NCBI GenBank assembly: GCA_963706535.1
Contig: CAVPMU010000015.1
Coordinates: 62,001-126,000 of the forward strand
DNA from: RPQJ01 sp963706535
GTDB taxonomy: Bacteria > Pseudomonadota > Gammaproteobacteria > Steroidobacterales > Steroidobacteraceae
DNA: 64,000 nucleotides
Reading direction: 5' to 3'
Shown: positions 23,738 to 40,034 of the stretch, one piece after another
Position numbering within the stretch: the first letter of the stretch is position 1
Layout: each line of letters starts with the position of its first letter
Program-made: the position numbers and the translations under genes
Notes under the pieces: model-generated
Told to the model about the DNA's origin: nothing
The model's input: only the letters and a program-made list of their open reading frames with translations
The model's database searches: none

Positions 23738-24355
23738 TCAGCGGCGCATGTGCCGGTGCACGAAGAAGTAATAGAGCGCGCCGAGGAACGCCATCAGGCC
23801 GCCGACCCACAGCGAGATGCGGTGCACGCTGCCGGCCATCAGCTCCGGGTCCTGCCCGGCGGTCACGCCGATCCAGGCCAGCACGACACACCAGATCGCC
23901 GAGCCGAGGACCGTGACCAGCGAGTACCACCAGTAGTTGAGCCGCACGATGCCGGCCGGGATGCCGATCAGGTGGCGGATCACCGGCAGCAGCCGCGAGA
24001 TGAACACGCCCATCACGCCGTAGTGCGCCGACCAGGCCTCGGCCTGCTCGATCTTCTCCGGCGTGATCATCACGTAGCGCCCGTAGCGCATCAGCAGCGG
24101 CCGGCCGAGCACCCGGGACGCCCAGTACATCACGGACGCACCCACCCACGAGCCGATCGTGCCCGCGATGACGACGCCGGCGACCGCCATGTTGCCCTTC
24201 ACGTGTGCCACGTGGGCCGCGGGCGGGATCACGAACTCGCTCGGCAGCGGAATGATCGAGCTCTCCATTGCCATGAGGAGCGCCACGAGCAGGTAGCCGC
24301 CCTCATCGAGGGCGCCGAGGTACCAATCGAGCATCGTGGCAAGGAATTCGCGCAT
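23738..24355 (-). CDS. DedA family membrane protein
   Basis: A 205-residue SNARE-associated/DedA protein. Diagnostic segments are AMESSIIPLPSEFVIPPAA near residue 30, GTIGSWVGASVMYWASRVLG near 65 and FISRLLPVIRHLIGIPAGI near 118, where the acidic and basic residues needed for undecaprenyl-phosphate or lipid translocation in the family lie. Several hydrophobic segments span the inner membrane. ATG 24355 is used because the longer open frame upstream is antisense to the divergent channel gene. It is followed by the MATE gene. Confidence 0.93.
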   Translation of the reverse strand: MREFLATMLDWYLGALDEGGYLLVALLMAMESSIIPLPSEFVIPPAAHVAHVKGNMAVAGVVIAGTIGSWVGASVMYWASRVLGRPLLMRYGRYVMITPEKIEQAEAWSAHYGVMGVFISRLLPVIRHLIGIPAGIVRLNYWWYSLVTVLGSAIWCVVLAWIGVTAGQDPELMAGSVHRISLWVGGLMAFLGALYYFFVHRHMRR

Positions 24356-24478
24356 GGGTGGCCGGTCCGGTCCGTGGGGCGGCCATTCTGCCAGATCCCG
24401 GGCGCCCTTCTGCGCAGCAGGGCCGGTCGGTGCGACAATCGCGACTTCGAACCCAGGCACAGGCGCATCGGAACGCAA

Positions 24479-26971
24479 ATGCATCGTCGCACCGGCACAC
24501 TCGCCAGCCTGCTGCCGTGCCTGCTGCTCGGCCTCGCGCACTCCCCCGCGATCGCGCAGGACGCCGCGGCGGCCGCCCCGGCCAAGCGGGAGATTGACGC
24601 CATTGCTCCGGCCGACATTCCGGCCCGGGCCGACGCCGACGAGCGCTTCGCGCAGGACGTCATCGAACGCGCCGGCCAGCGTGATCCCAGCGAGAAGCTC
24701 GCCCCCCGGCTCGACGCGTTGGCCAGCGCCGTGCACGAACTGTCCAGGACCCTGCGGTCGGAGGACTTGCATGCCCTGCCGGTCGCAAGACTGGAGAGCC
24801 TCGCGCGCCACTGGGAGTTCTACGGCCGGCGACTCGTGGATTGGCGACGCGAACTGGAGCGGGCGACGGGCCGGTACTCCGAGGAGGCCGCGGATCTCGC
24901 GGCGCGGCGCGCCAACTGGGTCGCGACTCGCTCGAGCCTGCAGGACGGCGGGGTGGCGACGGCGCTGAGCCGTCGGATAGACACCGTCACGGCGCGGCTC
25001 GCCGTCGCCGAGCAGGCGGTGTCCGCGCCGCTCGACCGGCAGATCCGCTTGAGCCGCCGCGCGAACGCCGTCGAGGACGGCATCGACGCCGGCCGCAGGG
25101 ACGTGGCCGCCGCGATCGACTACATCGACAGTCGCCTCGGTCAGGTCGATGCGCCGCCAATCTGGCAGTTGTGGGGTGAACCCCGCGGGTCGCAGGGCGC
25201 GCTGAATAAGGCCCGTGCCGGGGCCGCGATCGAGCGCGATTTCATGCGCGAGTACACGGCAACGCACGACGACCGGTTTCTGTTCCATGCGATATTCGCG
25301 GCGCTGCTGCTGCCGCTGCTCGCCTGGCTGAGCGTCCGCGGCCGCAAAGCGGCCTCCGAGGACCCGGAACTCCAGGCCTCGGCGCAGGTGCTGGTGCGGC
25401 CGATCTCGTCCTGGCTGGTGCTGGTGCTGCTCGCCACGATCGTCATCGAGCCCGATGCACCGACGGTGCTGCACGAGCTGGCGCTGCTTCTCGCACTGGT
25501 GCCGGTGCTCAGGCTGCTGCCTCGCGAGGTGTTCGCGGTGCTGGGCGTCCTGCCCTATGTCGCGACCGGCCTGTACCTGCTCGCCCGGCTCGGCTTCGTG
25601 TTCCTGGCGCACCCGCTCCATTACCGGCTGCACCTGCTTGCAGTTACGGCGCTGACGCTGGTGGCGCTGGTCTGGCTGCTGCTGCGCGCCCGACGCCGAA
25701 CCACGGCGGCACCGCTCGACGCCGTGACGAAGGCGGCACGGTTCGCCGGATGGCTCGCCGTTGCCGGCCTGCTGGTTTCGATCGGGGCGAACCTCTTCGG
25801 CAATGCGTCGCTTGCGCAGATGCTAACGGGCGGACTGCTCGACAGCGGCTACGCGGGCCTCGTGCTGTATGCCGGCGTGACAGTGCTGTCGTCGGTGCTG
25901 CGACTGCTGTTCGCGCGTCGGGTCATCTCCCGCCTTCGCATGGTCGAGCAGCACGGCGAGCGGTTCCTGCAGGGCGTCGGCCGGCTGCTGCGGTATGCGG
26001 CTGTCCTGGTGTGGGCGATGGTCACGCTGAACGAATTCCGCATGCTGCGGCCCGTCTGGCAGGGTGCCAGGGCGGTCGTGACCTACCCGGTTCCGCTCGG
26101 GCAGCTTTCGATCACGCTCGGCAGCGTGCTGCTGTTCGCGCTGTCGCTCTATCTCGCGATGTGGATGGCGAGGACCGTTCGCGTCGTGCTGCGGGACGCG
26201 GTGCTGCCGAGGATGGCGCTGCCCCGCGGCGTCGGCAACAGCATCTCCTCGCTCACCTACTACGCGCTGGTGATGATCGGGCTGCTGGTGGCGCTCGCAG
26301 CGGCCGGCTTCGAGGTCAGCCAGCTCACGATCGTCGTCGGGGCGCTCGGTGTCGGCATCGGTTTCGGACTGCAGAACGTGGTCAACAACTTCGTCTCGGG
26401 CCTGATCCTGATGTTCGAGCGGCCGATCCAGCCGGGCGACGTGGTCGAGATCACCGGCACCTCGGGGAGGGTCCGCGAGATCGGCATGCGCGCGACGACG
26501 CTCACGACGTTCGAGGGTGCGGACGTCATCGTGCCGAACGGGACCCTGCTGTCGGAGAAACTGATCAACTGGACGCTGAGCGACATGAATCGCCGCGTCG
26601 ACGTGAATGTCGGCGTCGCCTACGGCGCGGACCCCAGGCGCGTCATGGACCTGCTCAAGGAAGTGACGAAGGAGGCGCCGGGAATCGTCGCCCATCCGGA
26701 GCCCTCGGTGATATTCACCGGGTTCGGCGCGAGCTCGCTCGACTTCGGCATTCGCGCATGGACCGACGAGTTCGGCGAGTGGGTCGCCACCCGCACCGAG
26801 CTCACCGTGCGCGTCTACGATGCATTGAAAGCCGCCGGCATCGAGATCCCCTTCCCGCAACAGGACATCCACCTGCGCAGCGTCGCACCGCAGGTTGGCG
26901 CCCAGCTTGCCGGCCAGCGGTCGCCCGAGGAACCGCAGGAGCCGGCGCCAGCGCCGCGCATCCCCGGCTGA
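24479..26971 (+). CDS. Large MscS-type mechanosensitive channel with DUF3772-like periplasmic domain
   Basis: An 830-residue MscS-superfamily channel. After a signal peptide (MHRRTGTLASLLPCLLLGLA, cleaved after AIAQ) comes a helical periplasmic region of about 230 residues (coiled-coil-like, DUF3772 type), then about ten membrane helices. The MscS core is near residues 610-800: LGVGIGFGLQNVVNNFVSGL, LMFERPIQPGDVVEITGTSG, and VIVPNGTLLSEKLINWTLS. It would relieve turgor during osmotic downshock. ATG 24479 is chosen for the signal peptide. It diverges from dedA and its stop overlaps the next gene in TGATG. Confidence 0.9.
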   Translation: MHRRTGTLASLLPCLLLGLAHSPAIAQDAAAAAPAKREIDAIAPADIPARADADERFAQDVIERAGQRDPSEKLAPRLDALASAVHELSRTLRSEDLHALPVARLESLARHWEFYGRRLVDWRRELERATGRYSEEAADLAARRANWVATRSSLQDGGVATALSRRIDTVTARLAVAEQAVSAPLDRQIRLSRRANAVEDGIDAGRRDVAAAIDYIDSRLGQVDAPPIWQLWGEPRGSQGALNKARAGAAIERDFMREYTATHDDRFLFHAIFAALLLPLLAWLSVRGRKAASEDPELQASAQVLVRPISSWLVLVLLATIVIEPDAPTVLHELALLLALVPVLRLLPREVFAVLGVLPYVATGLYLLARLGFVFLAHPLHYRLHLLAVTALTLVALVWLLLRARRRTTAAPLDAVTKAARFAGWLAVAGLLVSIGANLFGNASLAQMLTGGLLDSGYAGLVLYAGVTVLSSVLRLLFARRVISRLRMVEQHGERFLQGVGRLLRYAAVLVWAMVTLNEFRMLRPVWQGARAVVTYPVPLGQLSITLGSVLLFALSLYLAMWMARTVRVVLRDAVLPRMALPRGVGNSISSLTYYALVMIGLLVALAAAGFEVSQLTIVVGALGVGIGFGLQNVVNNFVSGLILMFERPIQPGDVVEITGTSGRVREIGMRATTLTTFEGADVIVPNGTLLSEKLINWTLSDMNRRVDVNVGVAYGADPRRVMDLLKEVTKEAPGIVAHPEPSVIFTGFGASSLDFGIRAWTDEFGEWVATRTELTVRVYDALKAAGIEIPFPQQDIHLRSVAPQVGAQLAGQRSPEEPQEPAPAPRIPG

Positions 26972-27648
26972 TGCTGATCGAAGCGGGTCTGCTCGGCACG
27001 GGTCCGCGCATCGCCACGTTCGCGCTGTCGGGGGCAGTGCTCGCGATTGCCGCCGTGAGCGCGCCGTGGCGGGCGTGGCTCGAAGATCGCGAGCGCCAGT
27101 GGGTGTGGCTCGCGAGCCTCGCGCTGCTGCTCGGCATCTGGTCGATGAAGGCAGGCTTCACGCCCGGCCTCTCGCTGCGCTTCCTGCTCGTGACGGCGCT
27201 CACGCTGATGCACGGCTGGCAGCTCGCCGTGATCGGCGGCGCCATGGTGCTCGGCGTGCTCTGCGCAGTCGGCCCGGCGTCCTGGGGCAGCTTCGGCGCC
27301 GACCTGCCGTGCATGGCCATCGTGCCCGCACTCGTCACGGCGAAGCTGCACGAACTCGTGCACGCGCGCCTGCCGCACAACTACTTCATCTATTTCTTCG
27401 TGACCGTGTTCGTCGGCTCGGCGCTGGCCTACAACCTCGCCGGCCTCGCCCGACTCGCGATCCTCGCCTCGGCCGGCACCCTGGACGCGGCGCACGTCGG
27501 TCCCGAGTATTTCGCCGTGCTGCCGCTCATGAGCTTCGGCGAAGCCGTCGCGAACGGCATGGTGATGGCGATGGCGGTGGTGTACCGGCCGAAGTGGGTG
27601 ATGAGCTTCGATGACCGGCTGTACCTGAAGAGAGGGGATAGGGAATAG
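26971..27648 (+). CDS. CbiM-like energy-coupling factor transporter membrane protein
   Basis: A 225-residue protein with six hydrophobic segments resembling CbiM/NikM-type substrate components of ECF transporters (GAVLAIAAVSAPWRAWL, LMHGWQLAVIGGAMVLGVLC, LPLMSFGEAVANGMVMAMAV). The canonical N-terminal metal loop (MHIxxG) is not present at the start, so the substrate, and even transport, are uncertain. No ATPase or T component is adjacent. ATG 26971 overlaps the stop of the channel gene, so it is translationally coupled to it. Its 3' end, including the stop, is embedded in a G-tract repeat. Confidence 0.7.
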   Translation: MLIEAGLLGTGPRIATFALSGAVLAIAAVSAPWRAWLEDRERQWVWLASLALLLGIWSMKAGFTPGLSLRFLLVTALTLMHGWQLAVIGGAMVLGVLCAVGPASWGSFGADLPCMAIVPALVTAKLHELVHARLPHNYFIYFFVTVFVGSALAYNLAGLARLAILASAGTLDAAHVGPEYFAVLPLMSFGEAVANGMVMAMAVVYRPKWVMSFDDRLYLKRGDRE

Positions 27649-27734
27649 GGGATAGGGGATAGCGAGGAAGGCCGGCGCGCCGGCCGCTCTGGATCCTACT
27701 ATCCCCTATCCCCTATCCCCTATCCCCTATCCCC
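27634..27734. repeat. Inverted array of GGGGATA repeats between convergent genes
   Basis: The left arm (27634-27662) consists of GGGGATAGGG-type units; the right arm (27699-27734) is five CTATCCC-type units in inverted orientation. Between them is a perfect 16-base palindrome GGCCGGCGCGCCGGCC (27670-27685). It can form a cruciform or long RNA hairpin on either strand and has G-quadruplex potential. It overlaps the end of the CbiM-like gene and lies just beyond the end of lon, so it may serve as a two-way transcription barrier. Confidence 0.75.
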
Positions 27735-27739
27735 TTCCT

Positions 27740-30136
<2,397 letters not shown>

Positions 30137-30155
30137 GGTTGTCCTTGGGTGCCGG

Positions 30156-30557
30156 TCAGCGCCGGGCGAGCAGCAGCTGCAGGCAGCCGTTCGCGAATTC
30201 CTGGCCGACCAGCGCCCACGCACCGGCAGGCAGGGTGAGCCGGCGCTCGAACCGGCCATAGGGGATCTCGAGTCGCTGGATGGCAGCGTCGCCCCGGCGT
30301 ACCGGGAGTCGACGGTCGCCACGCACCACCAGTTCGTCCGGGGCGCAGACGAGCTCGACGCGGTCGGGGACCACGCCCGGCAGCGCGACCTCGACCAGGA
30401 TCTCGTCGCCGCTCGCGTAGACGTTGATCGGCGGTTCCCAGCGGGGCCGTTCGGCGCCACCAGAAAGCCTGAAGAACTGTCGCTGCAGCCGCTCGGCGCG
30501 GTCGAGGAGGTCCACTGCCTCCGACCACATCCACGGGCCCGGGTCACGTCGCTTCAT
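30156..30557 (-). CDS. Hsp20/alpha-crystallin family small heat-shock protein
   Basis: A 133-residue small heat-shock protein. The alpha-crystallin domain runs from about residue 42 (PPINVYASGDEILVEVALPG) through DELVVRGDRRLPV to RLEIPYGRFERRLTLPAGA, the typical GxFxRxxxLP strand. The C-terminal IxI anchor seen in larger oligomers is not evident, so it may form small assemblies. It holds unfolding proteins for later refolding or, given the adjacent lon, degradation. The next gene, lon, follows after 19 bases. No convincing sigma-32 promoter was recognised in the divergent intergenic region. Confidence 0.9.
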   Translation of the reverse strand: MKRRDPGPWMWSEAVDLLDRAERLQRQFFRLSGGAERPRWEPPINVYASGDEILVEVALPGVVPDRVELVCAPDELVVRGDRRLPVRRGDAAIQRLEIPYGRFERRLTLPAGAWALVGQEFANGCLQLLLARR

Positions 30558-30716
30558 CAGCCTTCCCCACAGGGGTTCGATGAGCCGGAGTTGGGGGCGG
30601 TTCCCGCTCTACTCAATGCCGCCGACGCCCGACCGTTGGCACCGAGCCGCGGGCCGGTCATCCGGTTGCCAATCCAGGATTGATCACCGGCTAATTATCG
30701 GCAGGCGATCTGGTCC

Positions 30717-30751
30717 TATAATCAACACTGGCTTAACAGTCAGAATGACTG
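30717..30751 (+). promoter_or_regulatory. Possible -10 box and small hairpin before the methyltransferase gene
   Basis: TATAAT at 30717-30722 is a consensus -10, in an AT-richer patch, but no matching -35 lies 16-18 bases upstream, so an activator may be required. CAGTCA and TGACTG (30737-30751) with a three-base loop follow near the likely transcript start. Confidence 0.35.
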
Positions 30752-30773
30752 AGCGGAGCACCGGAGTCTGCCC

Positions 30774-31427
30774 ATGCCGCCCGTCAACCACTATGCTTGC
30801 GGGGTGCCGCCCCCTCCTTCCGACCGTTTCGACGCCGATTTCTACCGTCGCTTCTATTTCGACCCGCGCACCCGCGTCGTGACGCGTGTCGAGATGGCGC
30901 GCCGGGCGGACCTGGTCGCGGCCTTCGTACGCCACGGGGAACTCAGGGTCCGCAGCATCCTGGATCTCGGCTGCGGGCTGGGCCTCATGCGCGAAACCCT
31001 GCAGCGACACTTCCCACGCGCCAGCTACACCGGCGTCGAGGCCAGTGCCTACCTGTGCGAGAAGTTCGGCTGGGTGCAGGGGTCGGCGGCGACGTTCGAG
31101 GCCCGGAGGCCCTTCGACCTCGTGATCTGCTACGACGTCCTCCAGTACCTGGGCAATCGCGAGGCCGCCGCCGCGATCCGCAACCTCGGCCGCCTGTGCG
31201 CCGGGGTGCTGCATTTCGGCGCTCTGACCCAGGAGGACTGGGACCTCTATTGCGACCAGGACACCACCGACAGCGAGGTCCACATCCGCGAGGGCAACTG
31301 GTACCGCCGGCGCCTGGCCCCGGCCTTCATCAATGCCGGCTCGGGCATGTTCGTGCGGCGGGGCACGCCGTTTCACCTGTGGGAACTCGACCAGGTCGAG
31401 GTCCTGAGATCGCGCCGATCCGACTGA
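30774..31427 (+). CDS. Class I SAM-dependent methyltransferase
   Basis: A 217-residue methyltransferase. Motif I is ILDLGCGLGLMRETL near residue 62, followed by the acidic strand YTGVEASAYLCEKFG and a motif IV-like VICYDVLQYLGNREAA near 122. The substrate is unknown; the C-terminal region (HIREGNWYRRRLAPAFINAG) is characteristic of a small family of unassigned methyltransferases. The upstream region has a TATAAT at 30717-30722 with no clear -35, and a small inverted repeat CAGTCA/TGACTG at 30737-30751. It diverges from hsp20-lon. Confidence 0.88.
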   Translation: MPPVNHYACGVPPPPSDRFDADFYRRFYFDPRTRVVTRVEMARRADLVAAFVRHGELRVRSILDLGCGLGLMRETLQRHFPRASYTGVEASAYLCEKFGWVQGSAATFEARRPFDLVICYDVLQYLGNREAAAAIRNLGRLCAGVLHFGALTQEDWDLYCDQDTTDSEVHIREGNWYRRRLAPAFINAGSGMFVRRGTPFHLWELDQVEVLRSRRSD

Positions 31428-31494
31428 GGTCGAGCCGCGCCGCCCGGCCGGGAACGGTACAATGCCCGCCCTTCGCCTGGTCCCGGTCCTACCG

Positions 31495-32094
31495 ATGCAT
31501 CTCACCTTCCTGCGGCTGCTCCTGCCGGCCATCCTGCTTGCGATCCTCACGGGTTGCGGGACCACGCGCACCTGCGGCGGCAACCAGGACTACCTGCAGG
31601 CGGTCGACCGCCCGCCGCTCAAGGTCCCGGCCGGCGCGACCCTGACCGAGCGCGCGGCACCCCTCGAAATCCCGGCCGCCGCCGCCGATCCGGCCAGGCT
31701 CGACCCGGCGCCGTACTGCCTCGATGACCCGCCGCGGTATTTCGCACGCAAGGGCAAGGTCGCGGACCCGGCCGAGGAGGCCGTGCGTGCCTGGGCGACG
31801 GCCTGGGCCGAGCGCCGGGGTGACGCCGTCGTCGCGCTCTATTCGCCATCCTTCCAGGCGCAGGGCGAGGGCGGCGCGGCCGCGTATCTCGAGAACCGCT
31901 CGCAACAGGTCGCCACCGGTCGTGCGCCGTCCGCGACCCTGGAGGAAGTGACCGTCGGCACGGTGGGCGTGGACCGCCGGGTCGTGACCTTCGTGCAGCG
32001 CTTCGGCAAGGACGGCGTGCGCAAGGAGCTGACGCTGGTGCGCGAGGGGCAGGCGTGGCGCATCGTCGCCGAGCGCACGATAGAAGTGCTCTGA
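31495..32094 (+). CDS. Lipoprotein with SnoaL/NTF2-like C-terminal domain
   Basis: A 199-residue lipoprotein. The signal peptide MHLTFLRLLLPAILLAILTG ends in the lipobox LTGC. After a proline-rich linker, the C-terminal about 100 residues (VRAWATAWAERRGDAVVALY, then VTFVQRFGKDGVRKELTLVR, EGQAWRIVAERT) look like a SnoaL/NTF2-type fold, as found at the end of some L,D-transpeptidase and TPR proteins. Function is unknown. ATG 31495 is preferred to an ATG at 31462 because it gives a proper lipoprotein signal. The stop is 6 bases before the glycogen phosphorylase start. Confidence 0.8.
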   Translation: MHLTFLRLLLPAILLAILTGCGTTRTCGGNQDYLQAVDRPPLKVPAGATLTERAAPLEIPAAAADPARLDPAPYCLDDPPRYFARKGKVADPAEEAVRAWATAWAERRGDAVVALYSPSFQAQGEGGAAAYLENRSQQVATGRAPSATLEEVTVGTVGVDRRVVTFVQRFGKDGVRKELTLVREGQAWRIVAERTIEVL

Positions 32095-32100
32095 CGGCCC

Positions 32101-34569
<2,469 letters not shown>

Positions 34570-34571
34570 CC

Positions 34572-36776
34572 ATGCTGTCGCGGGCCGATATCGAAGCACT
34601 CGTCAACGCGCGCCACCCCGCGCCACGCTCGCTGCTCGGGTATCACGAGATCGCCCGTGACGACGACCAGCCCCTCTGCGTCGTGCGCGTGCTCGAGCCC
34701 GACGCCGCGAAGGTCGAGGTGCTCTGGGACGACGGTACTTCCGCCGCGCTGAAGCGCATCCACCCGCTCGGCCTCTTTGAGGGCCGCGTGCCCTACCGGC
34801 GGCCGCTGCATCCCTATCGCCTGCGCATCCGTTACGCGAGCGGCGTGGAGACGACCAAGCACGACGCGTACTACTTCGCGCCGCAGCTCTCGGACTTCGA
34901 CCTCTACCTGTTCGGCGAAGGCAACCACTACAGCATCTACTACAAGCTAGGCGCGCACCCGGTCGTGCTCGACGGGCTGGCGGGCACACGGTTCGCCGTA
35001 TGGGCGCCGAACGCCGAACGCGTGAGCGTCGTCGGCCCGTTCAACCTCTGGGACGGCCGCAAGCACGCGCTGCAGACGCGCGGCGCCTCCGGCATCTGGG
35101 AGCTGTTCATTCCGGGCGTGGGCGCCGGCACGGCCTACAAGTACGAGATCCGCACGCGCACGGGCCGCACCATCCTCAAGGCCGATCCCTACGGCTTCGC
35201 CATGCAGCTGCGGCCCGACAACTGCTCGGTCGTGGCCTCGCTGGAAGGCCACGAGTGGCAGGACCGCGCGTGGATGGAGGCGCGCAGTGGCGCGAACCAC
35301 CCCGCCAATCCGATCAACATCTACGAGCTGCACCCAGGCTCGTGGAAGCGGGACTACGGGCGCACGCCGCCGTTCCTGAACTGGCGCGAGCTGGCCGACG
35401 AGCTGATCCCGTACCTGCTCGACCTGGGATTCACGCACGTCGAGCTGATGGGCGTCGCCGAGCATCCGTTCGACGGCTCGTGGGGCTACCAGGTGGTGGG
35501 CTACTACGCGCCGAGTGCGCGCTTCGGCACGCCGCAGGACTTCATGCATTTCATCGACCGCTGCCACCAGGCGGGCATCGGCGTCATCATCGACTGGGTG
35601 CCGGCCCACTTCCCCCGCGACGATCACGGCCTCTCGAACTTCGACGGCACGGCGCTCTACGAGCACGCCGACCCGCGCCTGGGCGAGCACGCCGACTGGG
35701 GCACCAAGATCTTCAATTACGGCCGCCACGAGGTGCGCAACTTCCTGGTGGCCAATGCGCTCTACTGGCTCGACCACTATCACGTCGATGGCCTGAGGGT
35801 GGACGCGGTGGCGTCCATGCTCTACCTCGATTACAGCCGCAAGGCGGGCGAGTGGCTGCCGAACCGCTACGGCGGCCGCGAGAACCTCGACGCGATCGAT
35901 TTCCTGCGCCAGCTGAACACCGCGATCGGCCGCTACCATCCCGGCGTCATGACCTTCGCCGAGGAATCGACGGCGTTTCCCGGCGTCACGCAGCCCGCGC
36001 ACCTCGGCGGCCTCGGCTTCCACTTCAAGTGGAACATGGGGTGGATGAACGACACGCTGCGCTACGCCGCGCACGATCCCGTACACCGCCGCTACCACCA
36101 CGAACTGGTGACCTTCTCCTTCATGTACGCCTGGTCGGAGAAGTTCGTGCTGCCGATCTCGCACGACGAGGTCGTGCACGGCAAGGGCTCGCTGCTCGAC
36201 AGGATGCCGGGTGACGAGTGGCAGAAGCGCGCCAACTACCGCCTGTTCCGCGCCTACATGACGGCGCACCCGGGCAAGAAGCTGCTGTTCATGGGCACCG
36301 AGTTCGGCCAGTGGCGCGAGTGGCGCGACGAGCACTCGATCGACTGGCACCTGCTCGACGATGCCCGGCACCGTGGGCTCATGGACCTGAACCGCGACTT
36401 GAACCGCATGTATGCCGACCTGCGCGCGCTGCATGCAGGCGACACCGACCCGGAAGGCTTCGCCTGGATCGACCTGCACAACGCGGACCAGAGCGTGTTC
36501 GCGTTCCTGCGCCGCGACCCGGCCGGGCCCGCCGCCCCGCCCGTCGTCTGTGTCTTCAACGCCACGCCGGTGCCCCGCGATGACTACTGGATCGGCGTGC
36601 CGGAGCCCGGGAGCTACGCGAAGATCCTCGATACGGACGAGGCACGCTACGGCGGCTCCTCCTACAGCCGCGAGCAGCGTGTGACGGCCGACGGGCACCC
36701 GAGCCACGGCTACCCGTTCCGCCTGCGCGCCAACCTGCCCCCGCTGGCCGCGGTGTTCTTCCGGCCGGATCGCTGA
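34572..36776 (+). CDS. glgB: 1,4-alpha-glucan branching enzyme
   Basis: A 734-residue GH13 subfamily 9 enzyme making alpha-1,6 branches. It has two N-terminal carbohydrate-binding domains (the second, CBM48, at about 130-230: GTRFAVWAPNAERVSVVGPF), then the catalytic barrel with the nucleophile in YHVDGLRVDAV, the acid in MTFAEESTAFPG and the third acid in PISHDEVVHGKGS. The C-terminal all-beta domain ends PPLAAVFFRPD. ATG 34572 is two bases after the glgP stop. The very long open frame extending upstream over glgP is only a GC-rich shadow. Confidence 0.97.
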   Translation: MLSRADIEALVNARHPAPRSLLGYHEIARDDDQPLCVVRVLEPDAAKVEVLWDDGTSAALKRIHPLGLFEGRVPYRRPLHPYRLRIRYASGVETTKHDAYYFAPQLSDFDLYLFGEGNHYSIYYKLGAHPVVLDGLAGTRFAVWAPNAERVSVVGPFNLWDGRKHALQTRGASGIWELFIPGVGAGTAYKYEIRTRTGRTILKADPYGFAMQLRPDNCSVVASLEGHEWQDRAWMEARSGANHPANPINIYELHPGSWKRDYGRTPPFLNWRELADELIPYLLDLGFTHVELMGVAEHPFDGSWGYQVVGYYAPSARFGTPQDFMHFIDRCHQAGIGVIIDWVPAHFPRDDHGLSNFDGTALYEHADPRLGEHADWGTKIFNYGRHEVRNFLVANALYWLDHYHVDGLRVDAVASMLYLDYSRKAGEWLPNRYGGRENLDAIDFLRQLNTAIGRYHPGVMTFAEESTAFPGVTQPAHLGGLGFHFKWNMGWMNDTLRYAAHDPVHRRYHHELVTFSFMYAWSEKFVLPISHDEVVHGKGSLLDRMPGDEWQKRANYRLFRAYMTAHPGKKLLFMGTEFGQWREWRDEHSIDWHLLDDARHRGLMDLNRDLNRMYADLRALHAGDTDPEGFAWIDLHNADQSVFAFLRRDPAGPAAPPVVCVFNATPVPRDDYWIGVPEPGSYAKILDTDEARYGGSSYSREQRVTADGHPSHGYPFRLRANLPPLAAVFFRPDR

Positions 36777-36785
36777 CCCGCCTCC

Positions 36786-37669
36786 ATGCAGACGCGTCCG
36801 TACGGCCGCACCGGCATCGTCGTGCCCGTGCTCGGCTTCGGCGCCATGCAGGTCGGTGACCCGCGGCTGCCTGAGTCCGACGCGGAGCGCGTGCTGACTG
36901 CCGCGCTCGACCTCGGGCTCACCCTGATCGACACCGCCCGCTCCTACGGACTCGCCGAGGAACGCATCGGCCGCCATCTCGCGCACCGGCGCAGCGAGTT
37001 CGTCCTCTCCACCAAGGTCGGATACGGTGTGGACGGACTCCAGGACTGGACGCACGACTGCATCGTCGCCGGCGTCGAGGCGGCCTGCCGGCGCCTGCGC
37101 ACGGACGTCATCGACATCGTCCACCTTCATTCATGCGGCATCGAGACCCTGCGTGCCGGCGAGGTGACCGCGGCCCTGGCGCGTTGCGTCGAGCAGGGCA
37201 AGGTGCGCGTCGCGGCGTATTCCGGTGACGATGAACCGTTGCGGGCCGCCATCGCCGACGGGCGGTTCGGCGGCGTCCAGGCCTCGGTGAACCTCTGCGA
37301 CCAGCAGGCACTCGGCATCCTCGCGCAGGCGGCGGAAGGCGGCATCGGGACGATCGCCAAGCGCCCGCTCGCCGGCCGGCCCTGGGCCAGCCCGTCCGTG
37401 CCCACGGATGCGGTACACGCGGAGTACTATCGCCGCTTCGAGGCCTTGCGCCCGGCGCTGCCGGCCGAGCCCGAGGACAGGGAGTCGCTGGCGCTGCGGT
37501 TCGCAGCCCATGCACCGGGCGTCGATTGCGCGATCGTCGGCGGCACCGATGTCCGGCACCTCGAGCGCAACGCCGCGGTCGTCGCGGCGGGGCCGCCGGA
37601 TGGCGACCTGGAGGAGCGGCTGCGTGCGGCCTTCGACGCCGCCGGGCCACACTGGCGAGGACTGGTTTG

Positions 37670-37670
<1 letters not shown>
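36786..37670 (+). CDS. Aldo/keto reductase family protein
   Basis: A 294-residue AKR of the YghZ/L-fucose dehydrogenase-like type. The catalytic Asp and Tyr are in LIDTARSYGLAEERIGRHL near residue 48, the lysine in FVLSTKVGYG, and the histidine in VDIVHLHSCG near residue 116 (the ..DIVHLHS block). The C-terminal NADP-binding part includes DCAIVGGTD. It would reduce or oxidise a carbonyl with NAD(P)H. It is embedded between glgB and glgX with 9 bases and a 1-base overlap, so it is made with the glycogen enzymes; an action on a sugar aldehyde or lactone is a guess. Confidence 0.9.
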
Positions 37671-39787
<2,117 letters not shown>

Positions 39788-40034
39788 AGGCGGCCTGTAC
39801 AGGTTTACCGGTCTTGCGGAGCCCTGTGGTTAGTGGCATCGTCCCGTCGAACCAGCGCGCGCGAACATCAAAACTGCGCCGGGTTCACGCAACCGTCCGA
39901 GCCCACAGGGGAGTGATCTCGTTTGGACGTGAGAAGGGAATACCTCGAAGGCGGCGCACCCTGCGTTGCCGCCGCACGCGAGTCGTTGCCGCGTAGATCC
40001 ATCGAATTCGAATGCCTGATCCAGGAGTGTGTCC
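39788..40034. other. Intergenic region between glgX and the pullulanase-type gene
   Basis: No gene is seen. It probably holds the promoter for the large lipoprotein gene; a short palindrome TCGAATTCGA lies near 40004-40013, about 20 bases before its ribosome-binding site (AGGAG). No terminator was recognised after glgX. Confidence 0.4.
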
